A stretch of 64,000 nt of DNA from positions 7,705,576 through 7,769,575 of the forward strand of contig RPFO01000065.1 of NCBI GenBank assembly GCA_009746045.1. Direction: 5' to 3'. Position numbers and translations under genes: made by a program. Source of the DNA: Mesostigma viride (taxonomy: Eukaryota > Streptophyta > Mesostigmatophyceae > Mesostigmatales > Mesostigmataceae). This document shows, piece by piece, positions 42,150-53,397 of the stretch; position 1 is the stretch's first letter, and each line of letters starts with the position of its first letter. The notes under the pieces were generated by a model that saw only the letters and a program-made list of their open reading frames with translations, was not told the DNA's origin and made no database searches.

Positions 42150-43640
42150 ATCTGGTGAGTTTCCCGCCATCCTGATCTTCGTCGACTTCATCAAGGCTTT
42201 TGATTCTGTCCTCCGGGGACGCTCTATTATGGGCTGTCCTTGCTCGCGCTCGAGCGGCCCCACTCCCCCGGGGGTGGGCCGGCCGGCGGTACCGTCATCC
42301 GCACGCTGTATGAGGGGTCGACAGCTTCCGTTCGGTGCGCACTCAACACGGCTTTACCCCGCCATATCCACTGCAGACCGGCATCTGGCAGGGGTGCGTC
42401 CTGTCGCCGTACCTGTTTATTTATTATTGTCGTGGATTATGTTATGCGCCAGGCACGTGCTCGCTTTGCTAGCATTGCACGTCGTGCCCCTGGCCTAGCG
42501 ATCACGAACGAGCTTGGGGAAGGGGGGCCGACTAACAAGCAGAATTTACTAGCTGACCTCCGTTTATATTATACTACAACATGTAGTATGCCGACAACAT
42601 CACGCTCATCGAGAAGCCGGAGTCTGCCCAACTTTGGCTGGACTGCCTGGCGCTCAAGGCTCGGGCGGTTGGTCTTTAGAACTCGATCAGCCCCAACAAC
42701 GGAGGCCCTGGTGGCCCTCGGCATGCATGGCAGGGCCCCCACCCACACTCCGCCTCTTAGACGACACCGAGGTCAACTACCCTAGTTCAGGCCGCTTCAA
42801 GCTGCTCGGCAGTTGGCTTCCTGACTGCGAGGACGACCTGACGACACGGATCGGCATGGCGTGGGCGCAACTCCATGACCACCGCCGCTGGTGGAGCAAC
42901 CCCGCCCTACCCCGGATCGTCAAGCGTGACCTCTTCACTTAGGTCGTAATTCTGACGATCTTGACCTAAGGCGCCGAGACCTGGACACTGACGCAGGAGC
43001 TGCTGGAGCAACGACTCTACGGCAACGTCACCAACATGCTGCGGAAGGCCCTTAACATCCCCTTTGGTTTGCACATTAGTAATGAGGACTCTTGTACGCC
43101 AATTTGCCCTATGTTTCCCACATTATTAGGCACAGGCGCCTGGGCCTAGCCGAGCACCTGGCCCGCACAGATCAGGTAGACGCATCAGATAGACTAGCTG
43201 GCACCAAGCCCGCCCATGCAGCCCGGGCGTTATGTCCTCACCTAGCTGGCGTGCCCAGGCCGCGCGCGGCAGGGCTGCCACCCGTGGACTTTTCGTGATA
43301 GACTCGGCATGGACTGTGCCAGTACACTAGACGCGTGACGGGCTCACAACCGGGCAGCCTCCTAGTTTGTCTGTAATATGGAGGCAGATGGTACGTACGC
43401 AAGAAGAGATGGCTTTCAATGGCAAATAGTGATGAAGGAGACCACCCCGGGCAAGTCTATGGGGGCTCCGCGTGTGATCGCGTATGGCATTCATAGCGAT
43501 TCGGGCCGTGGTGCCCACAACCCTGCATGAAACTAGGACCTAGATAGCTTACACCATCCATTCCATCCCATGTTCCCCTCCCACTGAGGACTTAAGCTCA
43601 CATGACGCCGTCATGTGTCTATTGATAAATTTATTAATAT
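42150..43640 (+). mobile_element. 5'-truncated LINE family A copy, plus orientation
   Basis: It starts inside the reverse transcriptase at the segment before motif A (FVDFIKAFDSVL near 42180-42215) and continues through GCVLSP, the TNKQNLLADL segment, a disrupted YADD region near 42585, the thumb region (42700-43080) and the terminal segment (43092-43500). The 3' end has GAGGACTTAAGCTCACATGA then CGCCGTCATGTG and a TTGATAAATTTATTAAT tail. It is head-to-head with the minus copy, forming an imperfect inverted repeat with a loop of about 75 bp. Confidence 0.85.
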
Positions 43641-44060
43641 ATGGTAAATCAGCGTACAAAGCCTCATTGCCTTGATGTGCAAACCGAAGGTCGAATATTA
43701 AGTGCCTGGCGCAGCTGCTGCAGCATCTTGGTGACGGTGCCGTCGAGTCATTTCTCCTGCAGCTCCTCAGCGTCGATCAGCGTTCACGTCTCGCCGCTGT
43801 ACGTAGGTCAGGATGGGCAAAATGACGACCTTGAACAGGTCGCGCCTGACAATCCGGGGCGCAGGGTTCCCAGGGTTGCATGCTCCACCAGCGACGGTGC
43901 TCGTGGATATCTGCCCTCACGCCATGTCGATCGGGGTCGTCATCATGTCATCCTCGCAGTCAGGGACTGCCAGCTGCTGAGCAGCTTGAAGCGGCCTGAA
44001 GTAGGGTAGTTTACCTTTGCTGTCGTCTAAGAGGCGAAGCTCGGGCGGAGGCTCGGCATC
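43640..44060 (-). mobile_element. LINE family A fragment (thumb region), minus orientation
   Basis: This matches the 39820-40180 part of the larger minus copy (for instance CGGTGCCGTCGAGTC, ATCCGGGGC and AGCAGCTTGAAGCGGCCTGA), with indels. It abuts the 3' end of the plus copy at about 43640. Confidence 0.75.
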
Positions 44061-44061
44061 A

Positions 44062-44130
44062 TATTCCCATCTTCATTTCCCTGAGGACTTCTTCTCATGT
44101 GACGCAGTTACGTGTAAATTAATTAATTTC
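44062..44130 (+). mobile_element. detached 3' end of LINE family A, plus orientation
   Basis: CTGAGGACTTCTTCTCATGT then GACGCAGTTACGTG and a TAAATTAATTAATTT tail correspond to the 3' end of the plus copy. No coding sequence is attached on the 5' side, where the minus fragment begins. Confidence 0.6.
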
Positions 44131-44867
44131 AGAAATGTAAACAATTACGATCTTTAAAAAAAAGCACAGCTATGCTTGGACGCCTGGCGATCCAGCACAT
44201 TGGAAGGACTAGGGTCGTTGTCTGAGCGAAGTGTCTTGCATATGACACCTAAAGTATTTTCGACTCAATATCTATATCTCACCAAGATTCTAATCATAAA
44301 TTGAGTTTGTTTGATTGATACACCGCTCAGACAGCACATTTATCTGCATGCATGGCAGATCTAGCTGTTATTCGCTCAAACAAATTAGTCAATACATGAT
44401 CCCACAACAAGATCACTCCATGCAAGGCTCGATGTTGCAAGTCCACGTTGGCGTTGGCGTCCAAGGACCACAGACATGATCTCCTTATGGCATCGGGAAC
44501 ACGTTGCGCGCCTAGCTCAACATTGCGATGTTTATAACAACAGACCATGATCCATCGATCATGTCCTGACTTAAGTACCACATCTTAGTGAGTAGCGTTG
44601 ATTGCAGCTCTAGCTTGCCTCAGGCATGAGGGTTAAAAGGAGCGTCTCTGCCCCCCTCTCGCTGTGCATCGCACAGGGATCTACGATACCAAAAGCGGTC
44701 CGCGTTCCCCCGCGGGCCAGCGTGTAATTAATGTCCGACACAGTACTTGTCAGGTTGCAACCGAGGCTTGAACATCATGTTGGCGCTGGTTGTCTCCTTG
44801 ATCATGTTGGCGCCCTTACACACAAATGTTTGCTGGAATAGTTGGTTTTCTGTCTGGACAAGCTTGC
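44131..44867. other. 3' flank of the PDZ gene
   Basis: No gene is seen. TTACA at 44816-44820 is TGTAA on the minus strand, about 50 nt past the PDZ stop, and is a plausible chlorophyte poly(A) signal. A block near 44620-44720 resembles 62040-62110 and may be another retroelement 3' region. Confidence 0.45.
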
Positions 44868-47800
44868 CTACGCGGGCCGGTTGGGGTCGCACTTCTGAAA
44901 CTCCAAAGTAACCTGAGAACCACGTTCACAAGCCAGCGGAAATATTGAGCAAGTACATATGAGCAACGAAGAAGGCAGTTCAAACCTGAGGATCCACCAC
45001 ATTGAGGCATGCACACATAGACTAGTCATAAAATTCTTATTCAATGTGATAGACACAGAAACCGGATGCCCATGGAAGCCTCGGATCACGACTCATCAGC
45101 CTGCCTTATGGTCATTAACTATGATCATTAATTTTTTTTCTCACTGAGATTAGCACAGTACTCTGTGGCATGCCTCTGCGCATGGCACTCAAGTACTCAC
45201 CTACTTATGCTCATTAACTATGACCGCCGACCTGGCCCGGCAATGCTGTGGCATGCTTCTAATATGTTCCTTCTAATATGTTTCCTCTACCTTGGGAGTT
45301 GGTCCCGATGGCAAGGATACTAGGAATTTCCCCACAAACGGTTGCCTTGCAAGGCCTTTCGTCAGTGGATGAGATGCACTATATAAGTGTATATATACAC
45401 TGCGTGGCTAGGGCGGCCAAAGGCAGAGTGCAGCGCGACGCGAGGCTTCACCCAGAGGCAAGCCACCAGAGAAAGCTACCAGATGCAAGCCAAGCGTAAT
45501 ACTTCCAAGGATGCATGCTCGAGGATGCCACCCTGTAGCGAACTATAATGCAAGTTATAGTCGACCAGCTACTGGCAGGCCGCACCTACCTTCTTGTTAG
45601 CCGGGTGCGTCCCGATTGCTGCCATGACCTGTGTGGATGCACACCAAAACAGCAGCACAACTTGAATCTCCGATCAGGCAAAATTTCCATATAAGGCAGG
45701 CTTTCCTTTTGGCAAACTTTCTCAAAGGCAAACTTCCCATCTACTCGCAGCCATGCCCTCGTCCTGTCTTAAGCGTATGAGGAGCAATCGTGCCATGCGA
45801 TCCCCGCCCTCTGTTTGTCGCGCAGTGCTTCCACTAAGGGTTTTTTGTCATTCCTCAAACGGTTGACTATTTGCCTCGGCAATTCGTCAAACGATTGACT
45901 ATTTGCCTCGGCACTTCGTCAAACTGGTTGACTATTTACCTTGGCCCTTCGTCAAACCTGGGGGGGGGGGGGGAGGGGGAAGCTTTATTTCTTTATAATT
46001 AACTTAAGGTCGCTCACACACGCATGTAATGCATGCGTGTGGATAAAACACAATATCACATGGTGGTTGTTGACAACTGCATAAGCTACAGAATAATAAC
46101 TAGTATCATTCATAAGCTAGGCAAGAGTCAAGTGTGCACAGCACGAGGCCATTAAACAACCATCACGTCCTCCTCATTGCTATCAACAGGCACTACTGTC
46201 ACAGTTTTGTCCGAGCTTGGCCCTGCACCCTGCGAGCTGCGCGCGCCTGTCCACTTGTTGCCCGTATCACCGCCCATCTGGCGGGGGCCAGCTGCGTTAA
46301 GCCACATCTGGTATGCCCGCCGAAAGCCGTCACGCTTGCCGAAGTCTGTTGTTGTACTCCTGTCTCTGCCTTTTCGTCTTGGGAGCTGCCTTTCTGTTGC
46401 CCTTCTTCTTCCTTGGCTCAGAGCTGCCGCCATCATCGGCCTTGCTCCTTTCTGTCTCGGCCCCCTCCTCGCCAGATTCCTCCTCGACAGAATTTGAGGC
46501 GCTGTCAGATGATGTTGACTGGCCGCCATCTTCCTCTTCCTGCGCATCAGACCCATCCTCTTCCTCACGCTCTACTCTCTTGCGTTTGTCGCCGCCCTGC
46601 CTGCCCTCCTTTTCATCTAAACTGCGGCCCAGGTCGATGATATTTTCCGTTGCTACAGTTTCTCCAGCTTGCTTCTTAAACAGAGCATCTAAGGTGCTAG
46701 TCTTGAAACCTGCCAAACCGTTTTTCTTAGACATTCTCTAGCTCATGCAACACTACATCGGCCGCCGCAATTATCGAAACAATTCGCATGCACATGTAGT
46801 CGCCAGACGGCCTGAGGTCGCAGGGTAATTATTAATAATTTTTTCATGCCCTGGTCGGCTGGTCCTGCCTTCCTCGTATTCAGTTTCGGTACCCAAGTTT
46901 TGTCCATTGTCCTGAACCGTATTACTATTTCCAGTTTTGTAATGCTGGCCGACCAGTCCACACGGGCTTGCGTGGCACGGCCATCTCTTATGTAGGTCAC
47001 CCATCTCTCATGTAGGCCATCTCCCTTAGGAGGCCATAGTAGGGTCATGTAGGGCACCCATACAGGTATGGGCAGTGTGTAGTAGTTTGGGCACTTCCAT
47101 CTCAACTCATTGACATCATCCTGAATGACTCAATAAACGCGGAAAAGATAACAGCACGCTCGAGCTACCATGGTCTGGATTCTTCCAGATTTTATTTCTG
47201 GCCTGCGCTGGTTGTCTCATTGATATTAGCATGACCAAACATAGCATTCAACCCACACGATAGAGTGACCCACCTAGTGAGAGAACGGTACAGGTCACCC
47301 ACAACACAGGTTTGCCACGGCCAGGGCGTGCCTCAATCGGCCTACGATGTACATGACACCTGGCATCGGGGCGTTGCTCAAAGGGTCACGGTACAGTGGC
47401 GTGCCGGCTAGCAACGAGGACCACAATGCAGCCACGGGATGCTAGCAGTCCAGCATGGGAAAATGAGTAGCAATCCATAGTGCCCCCCCTTCCCCCCCCC
47501 CCACGGCTTTGCAAGACAACACTCGTAAGGGCTACCAAGTACATTACATTCATCATTGGGATACGGTGATTAGTGGTTGAACTTGGTATGGTGCAACATT
47601 CCTCTAATGTCGCTAATGATCAGGATGCGGTTCCCCATATGACATGCAACCTAAGCAAGCTTGAACAGCTCTCAATAGGAGGCATTCCCTGGGCAATATT
47701 AATTAATTAAATAAGTTCCCTGGGCGCTCTATCGTTAAAAGCGCTCTATCAAGGAGACAACCACGCTCTATCGTTAAAAGCGCTACGCGGGCACCTGGCG

Positions 47801-50800
47801 GGCACCTGAGTCAGGCACCTGGCGAAGGACTCACCGTCTTGAAGGACTGCGCATGCGGTGGGAGGAAACGCCAGAGCGGAGGAGACGCATGACCGGTCGA
47901 AGGGAGCCATGATTCGGAGAGGATGCAAAGCATCATGAGCAGCCGAAGGCAATGGCGACAGATATTAATAAATTACTTTCACACGGTCCCGTAAGGGACT
48001 TGCGGAGACAAACAAGCAGCGGGGTCAAATGCTTTCTGTCCTTGTTTGTTGCGGCCGATGTGGAGCCAGATGGCGACGCATCAGACACGGAAGAAAGCAA
48101 TGGGAAGGGCATGGTGACGCATGAGACGGATGGAAACGCCAGGTGGCGCTGCACGAGCGATCCGAGAGACGGGAGAAGGGATCAAGCGAAGAGGAGACAG
48201 GAAGTTGCGAGGGAGAGGGTTCCAATTTAGCAAATGCCAACAATTGACGACAAGAAGGGAAAGGGTGCCACACCAGCAGGGGCCGTGTGCGGACAGCATT
48301 AGAAGCGGCGAGCAGAGATCCTGAAAGACCCTAAAGGGAAAGCGGAGTGGCGCCCAGGAGATGCGGACTTTTCCCTACACATTTCCCTCGCGTGAACTCT
48401 TACCTATTTGATTTCCTTACGCGAGCTTTCCCTATTTACTTTCCTTATGACACATCCAAGTGGGAGACAGCTGGAACAAGCTTTTCCCTATTTACTTTCC
48501 TTATAACACATCCAAGTGGGAGAGAGCTGGAGCCATTTGGCTTGGCACTCCGTGTGCTCGAGCATGCACAGGCTGCGTGAGGAATATGGTCGAGGCAAGC
48601 AACAAATAGTAAACTAAATGCTGCCAGCGCCGGGACGCTAAAAACATTAAAGTTAAAGTAGCGCCATCACGGACTCAAACACAGGACCTCTGGCATGATT
48701 CCGCGGCTATGTGGGTCTCCTGATCTGAAGGCATCCCAAGCTACAGCCCAACTGCCAAAAACCTCTTTACCGGAGAGTGGTGCCAGTAATTTGGAACTTG
48801 TGCAAGATATACTACGTGAGCTAATGGTGCGTAGGAGTACTACACACCTGCGTAATAATCCGCTTGTATGCACGGAGTGAGACAAGCTTGAGCGCATGCA
48901 CGGAGTGAGACAAGCTAGAGCGCATGCACGGAGTGAGACAAGCTTGAGCGCATGCAGGGCACACCCGCGCCTGTTTGCATAAGCCACATACGTACTACTA
49001 CATGCGGCTCATCCCTTGGGCTCCCCACCTTTCTATTATTCTCTCTCTTCTTTTCCTTTCATCGGACGCATGCCTCCCCCGGGCAGGGCAGCCGGATGCT
49101 TGATAGGGTATACGCAATGTCAAGTGCCGTTATCAAGCACTGTGATGAGAACTTTCCTCATGCCGGAAAGCTTGCCTCCTCAAGAACAGCCAGATGCCTC
49201 GATAGGGTCCATTCCATTCCCACCGCGTGCTCCAGCAACGTTCATTTCCTGTCTGCTTTTTTCAAGAGCTTACCTACCCCAGGCAGAGCAGCCGGATGAC
49301 CTGCTCGCATGAGACACAAACACATCGCGTACTCAAGCAACTTCCTACTCCTTTCTATTTTCACAAGTAACATACCTCCCCCAGGCAGAGCAGCCGGATG
49401 ACCTGCTCGCCGCTCCTCACGTTGACGATCCCATACGTGTTCTCTCGAGTGAACACGACTGGGGGGCAAGAGGCGAGGCCAGGGGTGGTGGCAATAAGAA
49501 GGGGTAAGGAAAGGGGTCGTGGAAGCAAGAGGTGGGGCATGAGACCCTCCTTATGTGCTCTCCCGCATGTACACGACTGGGGGGCCAAACGAGGAGGGGG
49601 TGGGCAAGGAATGGTGGCAGGCACGGGGTAGGGCGTGTGACCATGAAGTAGAAGGGGGAGGAGGGGCAGGGGAGAGGAGGGAAGGGGAGGGTGGTGCGGT
49701 GTGCAACCATGGAGTAACAGTGGGGTAGAAGGCAGGGGGAAGGGGCCGGTGGGCGTTCCAAGTTAAGGCACAGCAAGGTCCTGTGGGAGCACACACACAT
49801 ACATGACAGCCGGTGCAGATTGTGTTAAATTGAAGGCCAGCGGTTGCAACCGCGGATTACTATGCCCCCACTCAGCCTTGCGCTCCCTATGGGTCGTGCG
49901 CGGGCGTTTGTCCGCCTGCTGGTGGCCATCCGCTGGGTTTCCGGTTCTCCCTAACCTTAGCCCTTGGTTCTTCCTAGCCCTAGGTCGGTTATCCCTATCA
50001 GTGGTTTGAGATGAACCGGTATCCGTAGCGCTGCAATTCCTATTTAATTATCTTTCGAGTGGCCCCGGGTACTAGATCTGTACCCAGTGCTTCACATAGA
50101 CGCGCATGTGATTCTGTTTGCTCACTCACTAGTTAATGACCTTCACTTTCGCCCTGGGTATCAATCGAGTACATGAGTGCTTCACGTACACACGTATAAA
50201 CTACTGTAGTGCTATGTATATACTGTACAATATATACTACTATATATAATTGTACACTACTATAGTGCTCCGTACATACAGTACAATATATACTACTATA
50301 TACATTTAGTATACTACTATATATCATGTATACTATTGTCGTCAGAAAGCAACAAACGCTAGCTGCCCAAATCTGAGATTCCGCGGAACACAGAAAGTAA
50401 GAAAGCCTAGAAGCTACTAGCAAGGAATCGAACATAGGACCTTTGGCACGATGCTAATATATACATAATGTATACAACAATATATACTACTATATATAAT
50501 GTATACTAGTATATATAATCTATATATAATGTATACTAGTATAGTGCTACGTATATATTCATTGAGAATGAAAAATTACGGAGGTGACAATGACATGCAA
50601 CAGAAGGAAACTAAATCCCCAAAAGATGAACCCTCAAGACAGTAATAAGAATCCGACACGGGCATGAAAGGATCAAGCCTGGCAGCAAAAGGTGCAACTA
50701 ACGACAACCTATAACACGCAGCAACACCTCTGCTCGCCCACCAGGCCGGGGAAGTGACCTACACCGCCTGGGTCCCAACAAAGGCGGCCCGGACGCGGTG

Positions 50801-53397
50801 GAATAACACATCAGCCACCGTGCGACTGAGGGCGAGGGAAAGACACTGCCGCCAAAACGAGGACCATGTCCGGGCAGACCACGGGGAAGTCTGACCCTCG
50901 AGGTCGAGGCGGTCTTCCCTCTGCTGGTACATATATATACTAGGACCGCCTGGACCTGGAGGGCCAGCGGGCCCCTTGGTCAGCGCGGACCTGGACATCG
51001 TATTGGCACCAACGCCTTTCGGTAGCGATTACCCGGGCTATGGCTGACATCTTGCTCCGCCGCACACGAGCTGACTTTGCGGCGCAGCACGGTTATTAGG
51101 CTGTTTTGCTTCATTCCGCGGTGTGGATCGAGTGTCCCATGCCGGCTGTTTTGTCGCAGTATCTCCTGCTAGCGTTGGCTTTGTTTATTTTTACGTGGGT
51201 GCCTTTTGTGTAATCTGATGTAAGAAATTATAATTTTTAATCTATATTTTTAAATATATATTTACTACTGTAGTACTATATCTGTTGTCTCATTGATAGA
51301 GCAGTATACATCAAGGAGACAAGATAGAGCAGTAGTATAGACAATATAGTAGTATAGAAGGAGACAAGATAGAGCAGTAGTATAGACAATTCATAGTATA
51401 GAAGGAGACAAGATAGAGCAGTAGTATAGAGAGTATAGTAGTATAGAAGGAGACAAGATAGAGCAGTAGTATAGACAATATAGTAGTATAGAAGGAGACA
51501 AGATAGAGCAGTAGTATAGACAATATAGTAGTATAGAAGGAGACAAGATAGAGCAGTAGTATAGACAATACAGTAGTATAGAAGGAGACAAGATAGAGCA
51601 GTAGTATAGAGTATAGACAATATAGTAGTATAGAAGGAGACAAGATAGAGCAGTAGTATAGACTATACAGTAGTAAAGAAGGAGACAAGATAGAGCAGTA
51701 GTATAGACAATATAGTAGTATAGAAGGAGACAAGATAGAGCAGTAGTATAGACAATACAGTAGTATAGAAGGAGACAAGATAGAGCAGTAGTATAGACAA
51801 TATAGTAGTATAGAGGGAGACAAGATAGAGCAGTAGTATAGACTATACAGTAGTATAGAAGGAGACAAGATAGAGCAGTAGTATAGACAATACATAGTAT
51901 AGAAGGAGACAAGATAGAGCAGTAGTATAGACAGTATAGTAGTATAGAAGGAGACAAGATAGAGCAGTAGTATAGACAATATAGTAGTATAGAAGGAGAC
52001 AAGATAGAGCAGTAGTATGTATGTTTGCTGCAATGCCCGTTTGCATTCGTTGCTATGAGCACCAGCATTGCATTCGCATCGATTTGCAGCATAGTACTAC
52101 TGTGCCAACAACTTTCCTCCTAGCGTTGTACATCCAGTACTATCTCCCGTACTACCTCCTCCCCAGCGTAGCACTTTCCTCCCATGTTTCCAACCCTCTC
52201 ACTCGCGCTAGTGGCGGCCAGCCAGTCCCCCACAGAAATTGTCATCCTTGTCACAGCATCTGTTCACACAATGGCCACCCCACCCACTCACTCGCACTCG
52301 TCGCGATCAGCTGGTCCCCTGCCTGAATCGTCCCGTCCTTGTCCGCGTTGCCCCCGGGGGCGACCGAGTCGACGATGATGTTGCCCCACTTGTCCTCCGC
52401 CAGCACCAAGCCTGGCAACCAAAGGGAACCAAACGCGCGCGCAAGCATAAGCACAAGCACAAGCACCGTGGCTGGCAACCAAAGGGAATCACACTCCATC
52501 GCGATCCGTCGCAGTGTTTGCCAATACAACAAGCACCAAAGAAATATCAGCAACAAGCCTGGCACGTGCCGACCCGCACAACACCCCATGAATAGTCCAG
52601 CATATGTATAAGCACCATACCTGGCAGTCCGCGCCACCCAACACCTCAGCCATCAAGCAAAGCATGCACACGCCTGCTGCCACGCCACCCAACACCCCAG
52701 CCATCAAGCCAAGCAAGCACAGCCCCCCCTGCCACGATGCACCCCATGCCCCCCCTCCCCAGACTGCGTCAACGATGCGAACTATTGGTGGCGAACGCAG
52801 CAAGGATGCGTTCACACATGCAGCCACACTGACGTGCACGCACGCGGCCACAGGGGCAGCAATGCAGCCGCATGTGCCACAAACTCCATTTGGCGCTTGA
52901 CACTGGGATGGCTGCAACAAACGAGAACGCTATTTATAATGAGTTTCACGGGAACGTCGCCACAAATTGACGCGCATATAATTTCCGTTGCAGAAGCACG
53001 GATTTTTAAACGAAACCATGCTGCTATGTCACCATGTTACCATGTCGCCAAAAAAATGCAAGCAGTAATAGTTGTCGCATTGATATAACAGGAGTAGAAA
53101 AACCATTCAATGCACATGGAATGCAGGCGGGTTATACAGCAATGATCAACGGCAAAGGCTGACCAATATTTAACGAACGAATTGCTGACGATGCTTAGGC
53201 ATTTAGATGTCTACGTGGCACGCACCTAGTGGCTTGGAGAGCTCAACCTTGTAGCGGCTGCATCCGGCCGGCACCACGTCTTCTTTGCCGCTGCCAGCAG
53301 CTTTGCACACGGTGGGTAGCCTCCTCCCAGAGCTAGCCTCAAAGTACCTGGTTCGTCCTTCACATCCTCTCAAGAAAAATATACTCGACCGAGACAT
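44868..53397 (-). CDS. small PDZ-domain protein, probably plastid-targeted, 5 exons
   Basis: Exons (minus strand): 53397-53226, 52411-52292, 49458-49376, 45628-45590, 44912-44868; all phases fit, giving 152 residues. Residues 1-45 are rich in Ser, Arg and Ala and look like a transit peptide. One PDZ domain fills the rest: YKVELSKPLGLVLAEDKWGN (about 49-68), IIVDSVAPGGNADKDG, GDQLIATSA, the YGIVNVRSGEQVIRLLCL strand, VMAAIGTHPANKK and a final strand VTLEFQKC before the stop. Similar single-PDZ proteins occur in green-lineage plastids, with unknown roles; PDZ domains bind C-terminal peptides. The start is the first ATG of the open frame. A micro-exon may be missing between exons 3 and 4, where relatives have a few more residues before VMAAIG. 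Only 459 coding bases span 8.5 kb. It is head-to-head with HCF244. Confidence 0.85.
46017..46041. other. perfect 10-bp hairpin CACACGCATG/CATGCGTGTG
   Basis: CACACGCATG, a 5-nt loop and CATGCGTGTG pair exactly. It lies just past the 3' end of the nested ORF at 46330-46734 (minus strand) and could be in its 3' UTR, or may be chance. Confidence 0.4.
46330..46734 (-). CDS. unrecognised acidic/basic protein ORF nested in a PDZ-gene intron
   Basis: The frame starts at an ATG (46734) and encodes 134 residues: MSKKNGLAGFKTSTLDALFK, then an acidic, serine-rich middle (residues about 45-105), then a lysine/arginine-rich end (RKKKGNRKAAPKTKRQRQEY). A second frame continues past the stop from about 46380 to 46152 with a sensible-looking FGKRDGFRRAYQMWLNAAG segment, so one frameshift or a small intron may split a protein of about 190 residues. 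It is on the same strand as the host gene, inside its intron 3. No domain is recognised. The charge pattern suggests a nuclear or nucleic-acid-binding protein, possibly from a mobile element. Confidence 0.4.
   Translation of the reverse strand: MSKKNGLAGFKTSTLDALFKKQAGETVATENIIDLGRSLDEKEGRQGGDKRKRVEREEEDGSDAQEEEDGGQSTSSDSASNSVEEESGEEGAETERSKADDGGSSEPRKKKGNRKAAPKTKRQRQEYNNRLRQA
47110..47225 (+). repeat. dispersed repeat R4, copy 2
   Basis: CATCATCCTGAATGACTC, ACGCGGAAAAGATAA, GAGCTACCATGGTCTGGATT and CTGGCCTGCGCTGGTTGTCT then CATTGATAT match 36385-36500 in order and orientation. Confidence 0.65.
48345..48545. repeat. two copies of a block of about 65 bp (CCCTATTTACTTTCCTTAT)
   Basis: CCCTATTTACTTTCCTTATG then ACACATCCAAGTGGGAGA is repeated about 60 bp apart, after a shorter relative near 48405. 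It lies in intron 3 of the PDZ gene. The surrounding 47950-48330 stretch is open in several frames, but I recognise nothing in it. Confidence 0.6.
48650..48715 (-). mobile_element. SINE-like element with B-box, copy 2
   Basis: On the minus strand: ATAGCCGCGGAATCATGCCA then GAGGTCCTGTGTTTGAGTCC. It matches 11545-11605 across about 45 bp. Confidence 0.45.
48865..48960. repeat. tandem repeat of about 28 bp, 3 copies
   Basis: GCACGGAGTGAGACAAGCTT then GAGCGCAT occurs three times in PDZ intron 3. Confidence 0.85.
49072..49312 (-). repeat. three decoy copies of the PDZ exon 3 donor junction
   Basis: The true exon 3 end, read on the plus strand, is CATACCTCCCCCAGGCAGAG then CAGCCGGATGACCTGCTCGC (49371-49410). 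Related blocks sit at about 49276-49312 (nearly identical over the exon part), 49173-49210 and 49072-49110. In transcript sense they lie 65-300 bp downstream of the real donor. Confidence 0.8.
49558..49597 (-). repeat. copy of the PDZ exon 3 acceptor junction
   Basis: CTCTCCCGCATGTACACGAC then TGGGGGGCCAAACGAGG repeats the exon 3 acceptor region CTCTCGAGTGAACACGACTG then GGGGGCAAGAGGCGAGG (junction 49458/49459), about 115 bp upstream in transcript sense. The acceptor AG is kept. Confidence 0.7.
50385..50455 (-). mobile_element. SINE-like element with B-box, copy 3
   Basis: On the minus strand: ATCGTGCCAAAGGTCCTATG then TTCGATTCCTTGCT, aligned with the B-box part of copies 1 and 2. AT-rich TATATACTA repeats flank it. 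Confidence 0.4.
51290..52020. repeat. 45-bp minisatellite, about 16 copies
   Basis: The unit GACAAGATAGAGCAGTAGTA then TAGACAATATAGTAGTATAG and AAGGA begins directly after TGTTGTCTCATTGATAGAGC, a piece of dispersed repeat R4. It fills part of PDZ intron 2. Three long minus-strand frames across it (Leu/Ser/Tyr-rich) are artefacts. Confidence 0.95.
52189..52236 (-). repeat. copy of the PDZ exon 2 donor junction
   Basis: CTCTCACTCGCGCTAGTGGC then GGCCAGCCAGTCCCCCACAG repeats the exon 2 end CACTCACTCGCACTCGTCGC then GATCAGCTGGTCCCCTGCCT (52285-52324), about 100 bp into the intron. The donor complement CTCAC is kept. Confidence 0.65.
52440..52640 (-). repeat. decoy copies of the PDZ exon 2 acceptor
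   Basis: The acceptor region CTGGCAACCAAAGGGAA (52412-52428) recurs at 52470-52487. Shorter CTGGCA-containing relatives occur near 52558 and 52620, the second of which leads into a repeated GCCACCCAACACCYCAGCCA block (52630-52720). Confidence 0.6.

Noticed and set aside
51276-52092. Three overlapping minus-strand frames of up to 240 codons rich in Leu, Ser and Tyr
   Set aside because: They are the three translations of one 45-bp tandem repeat whose length is a multiple of three, so frames stay open by construction.
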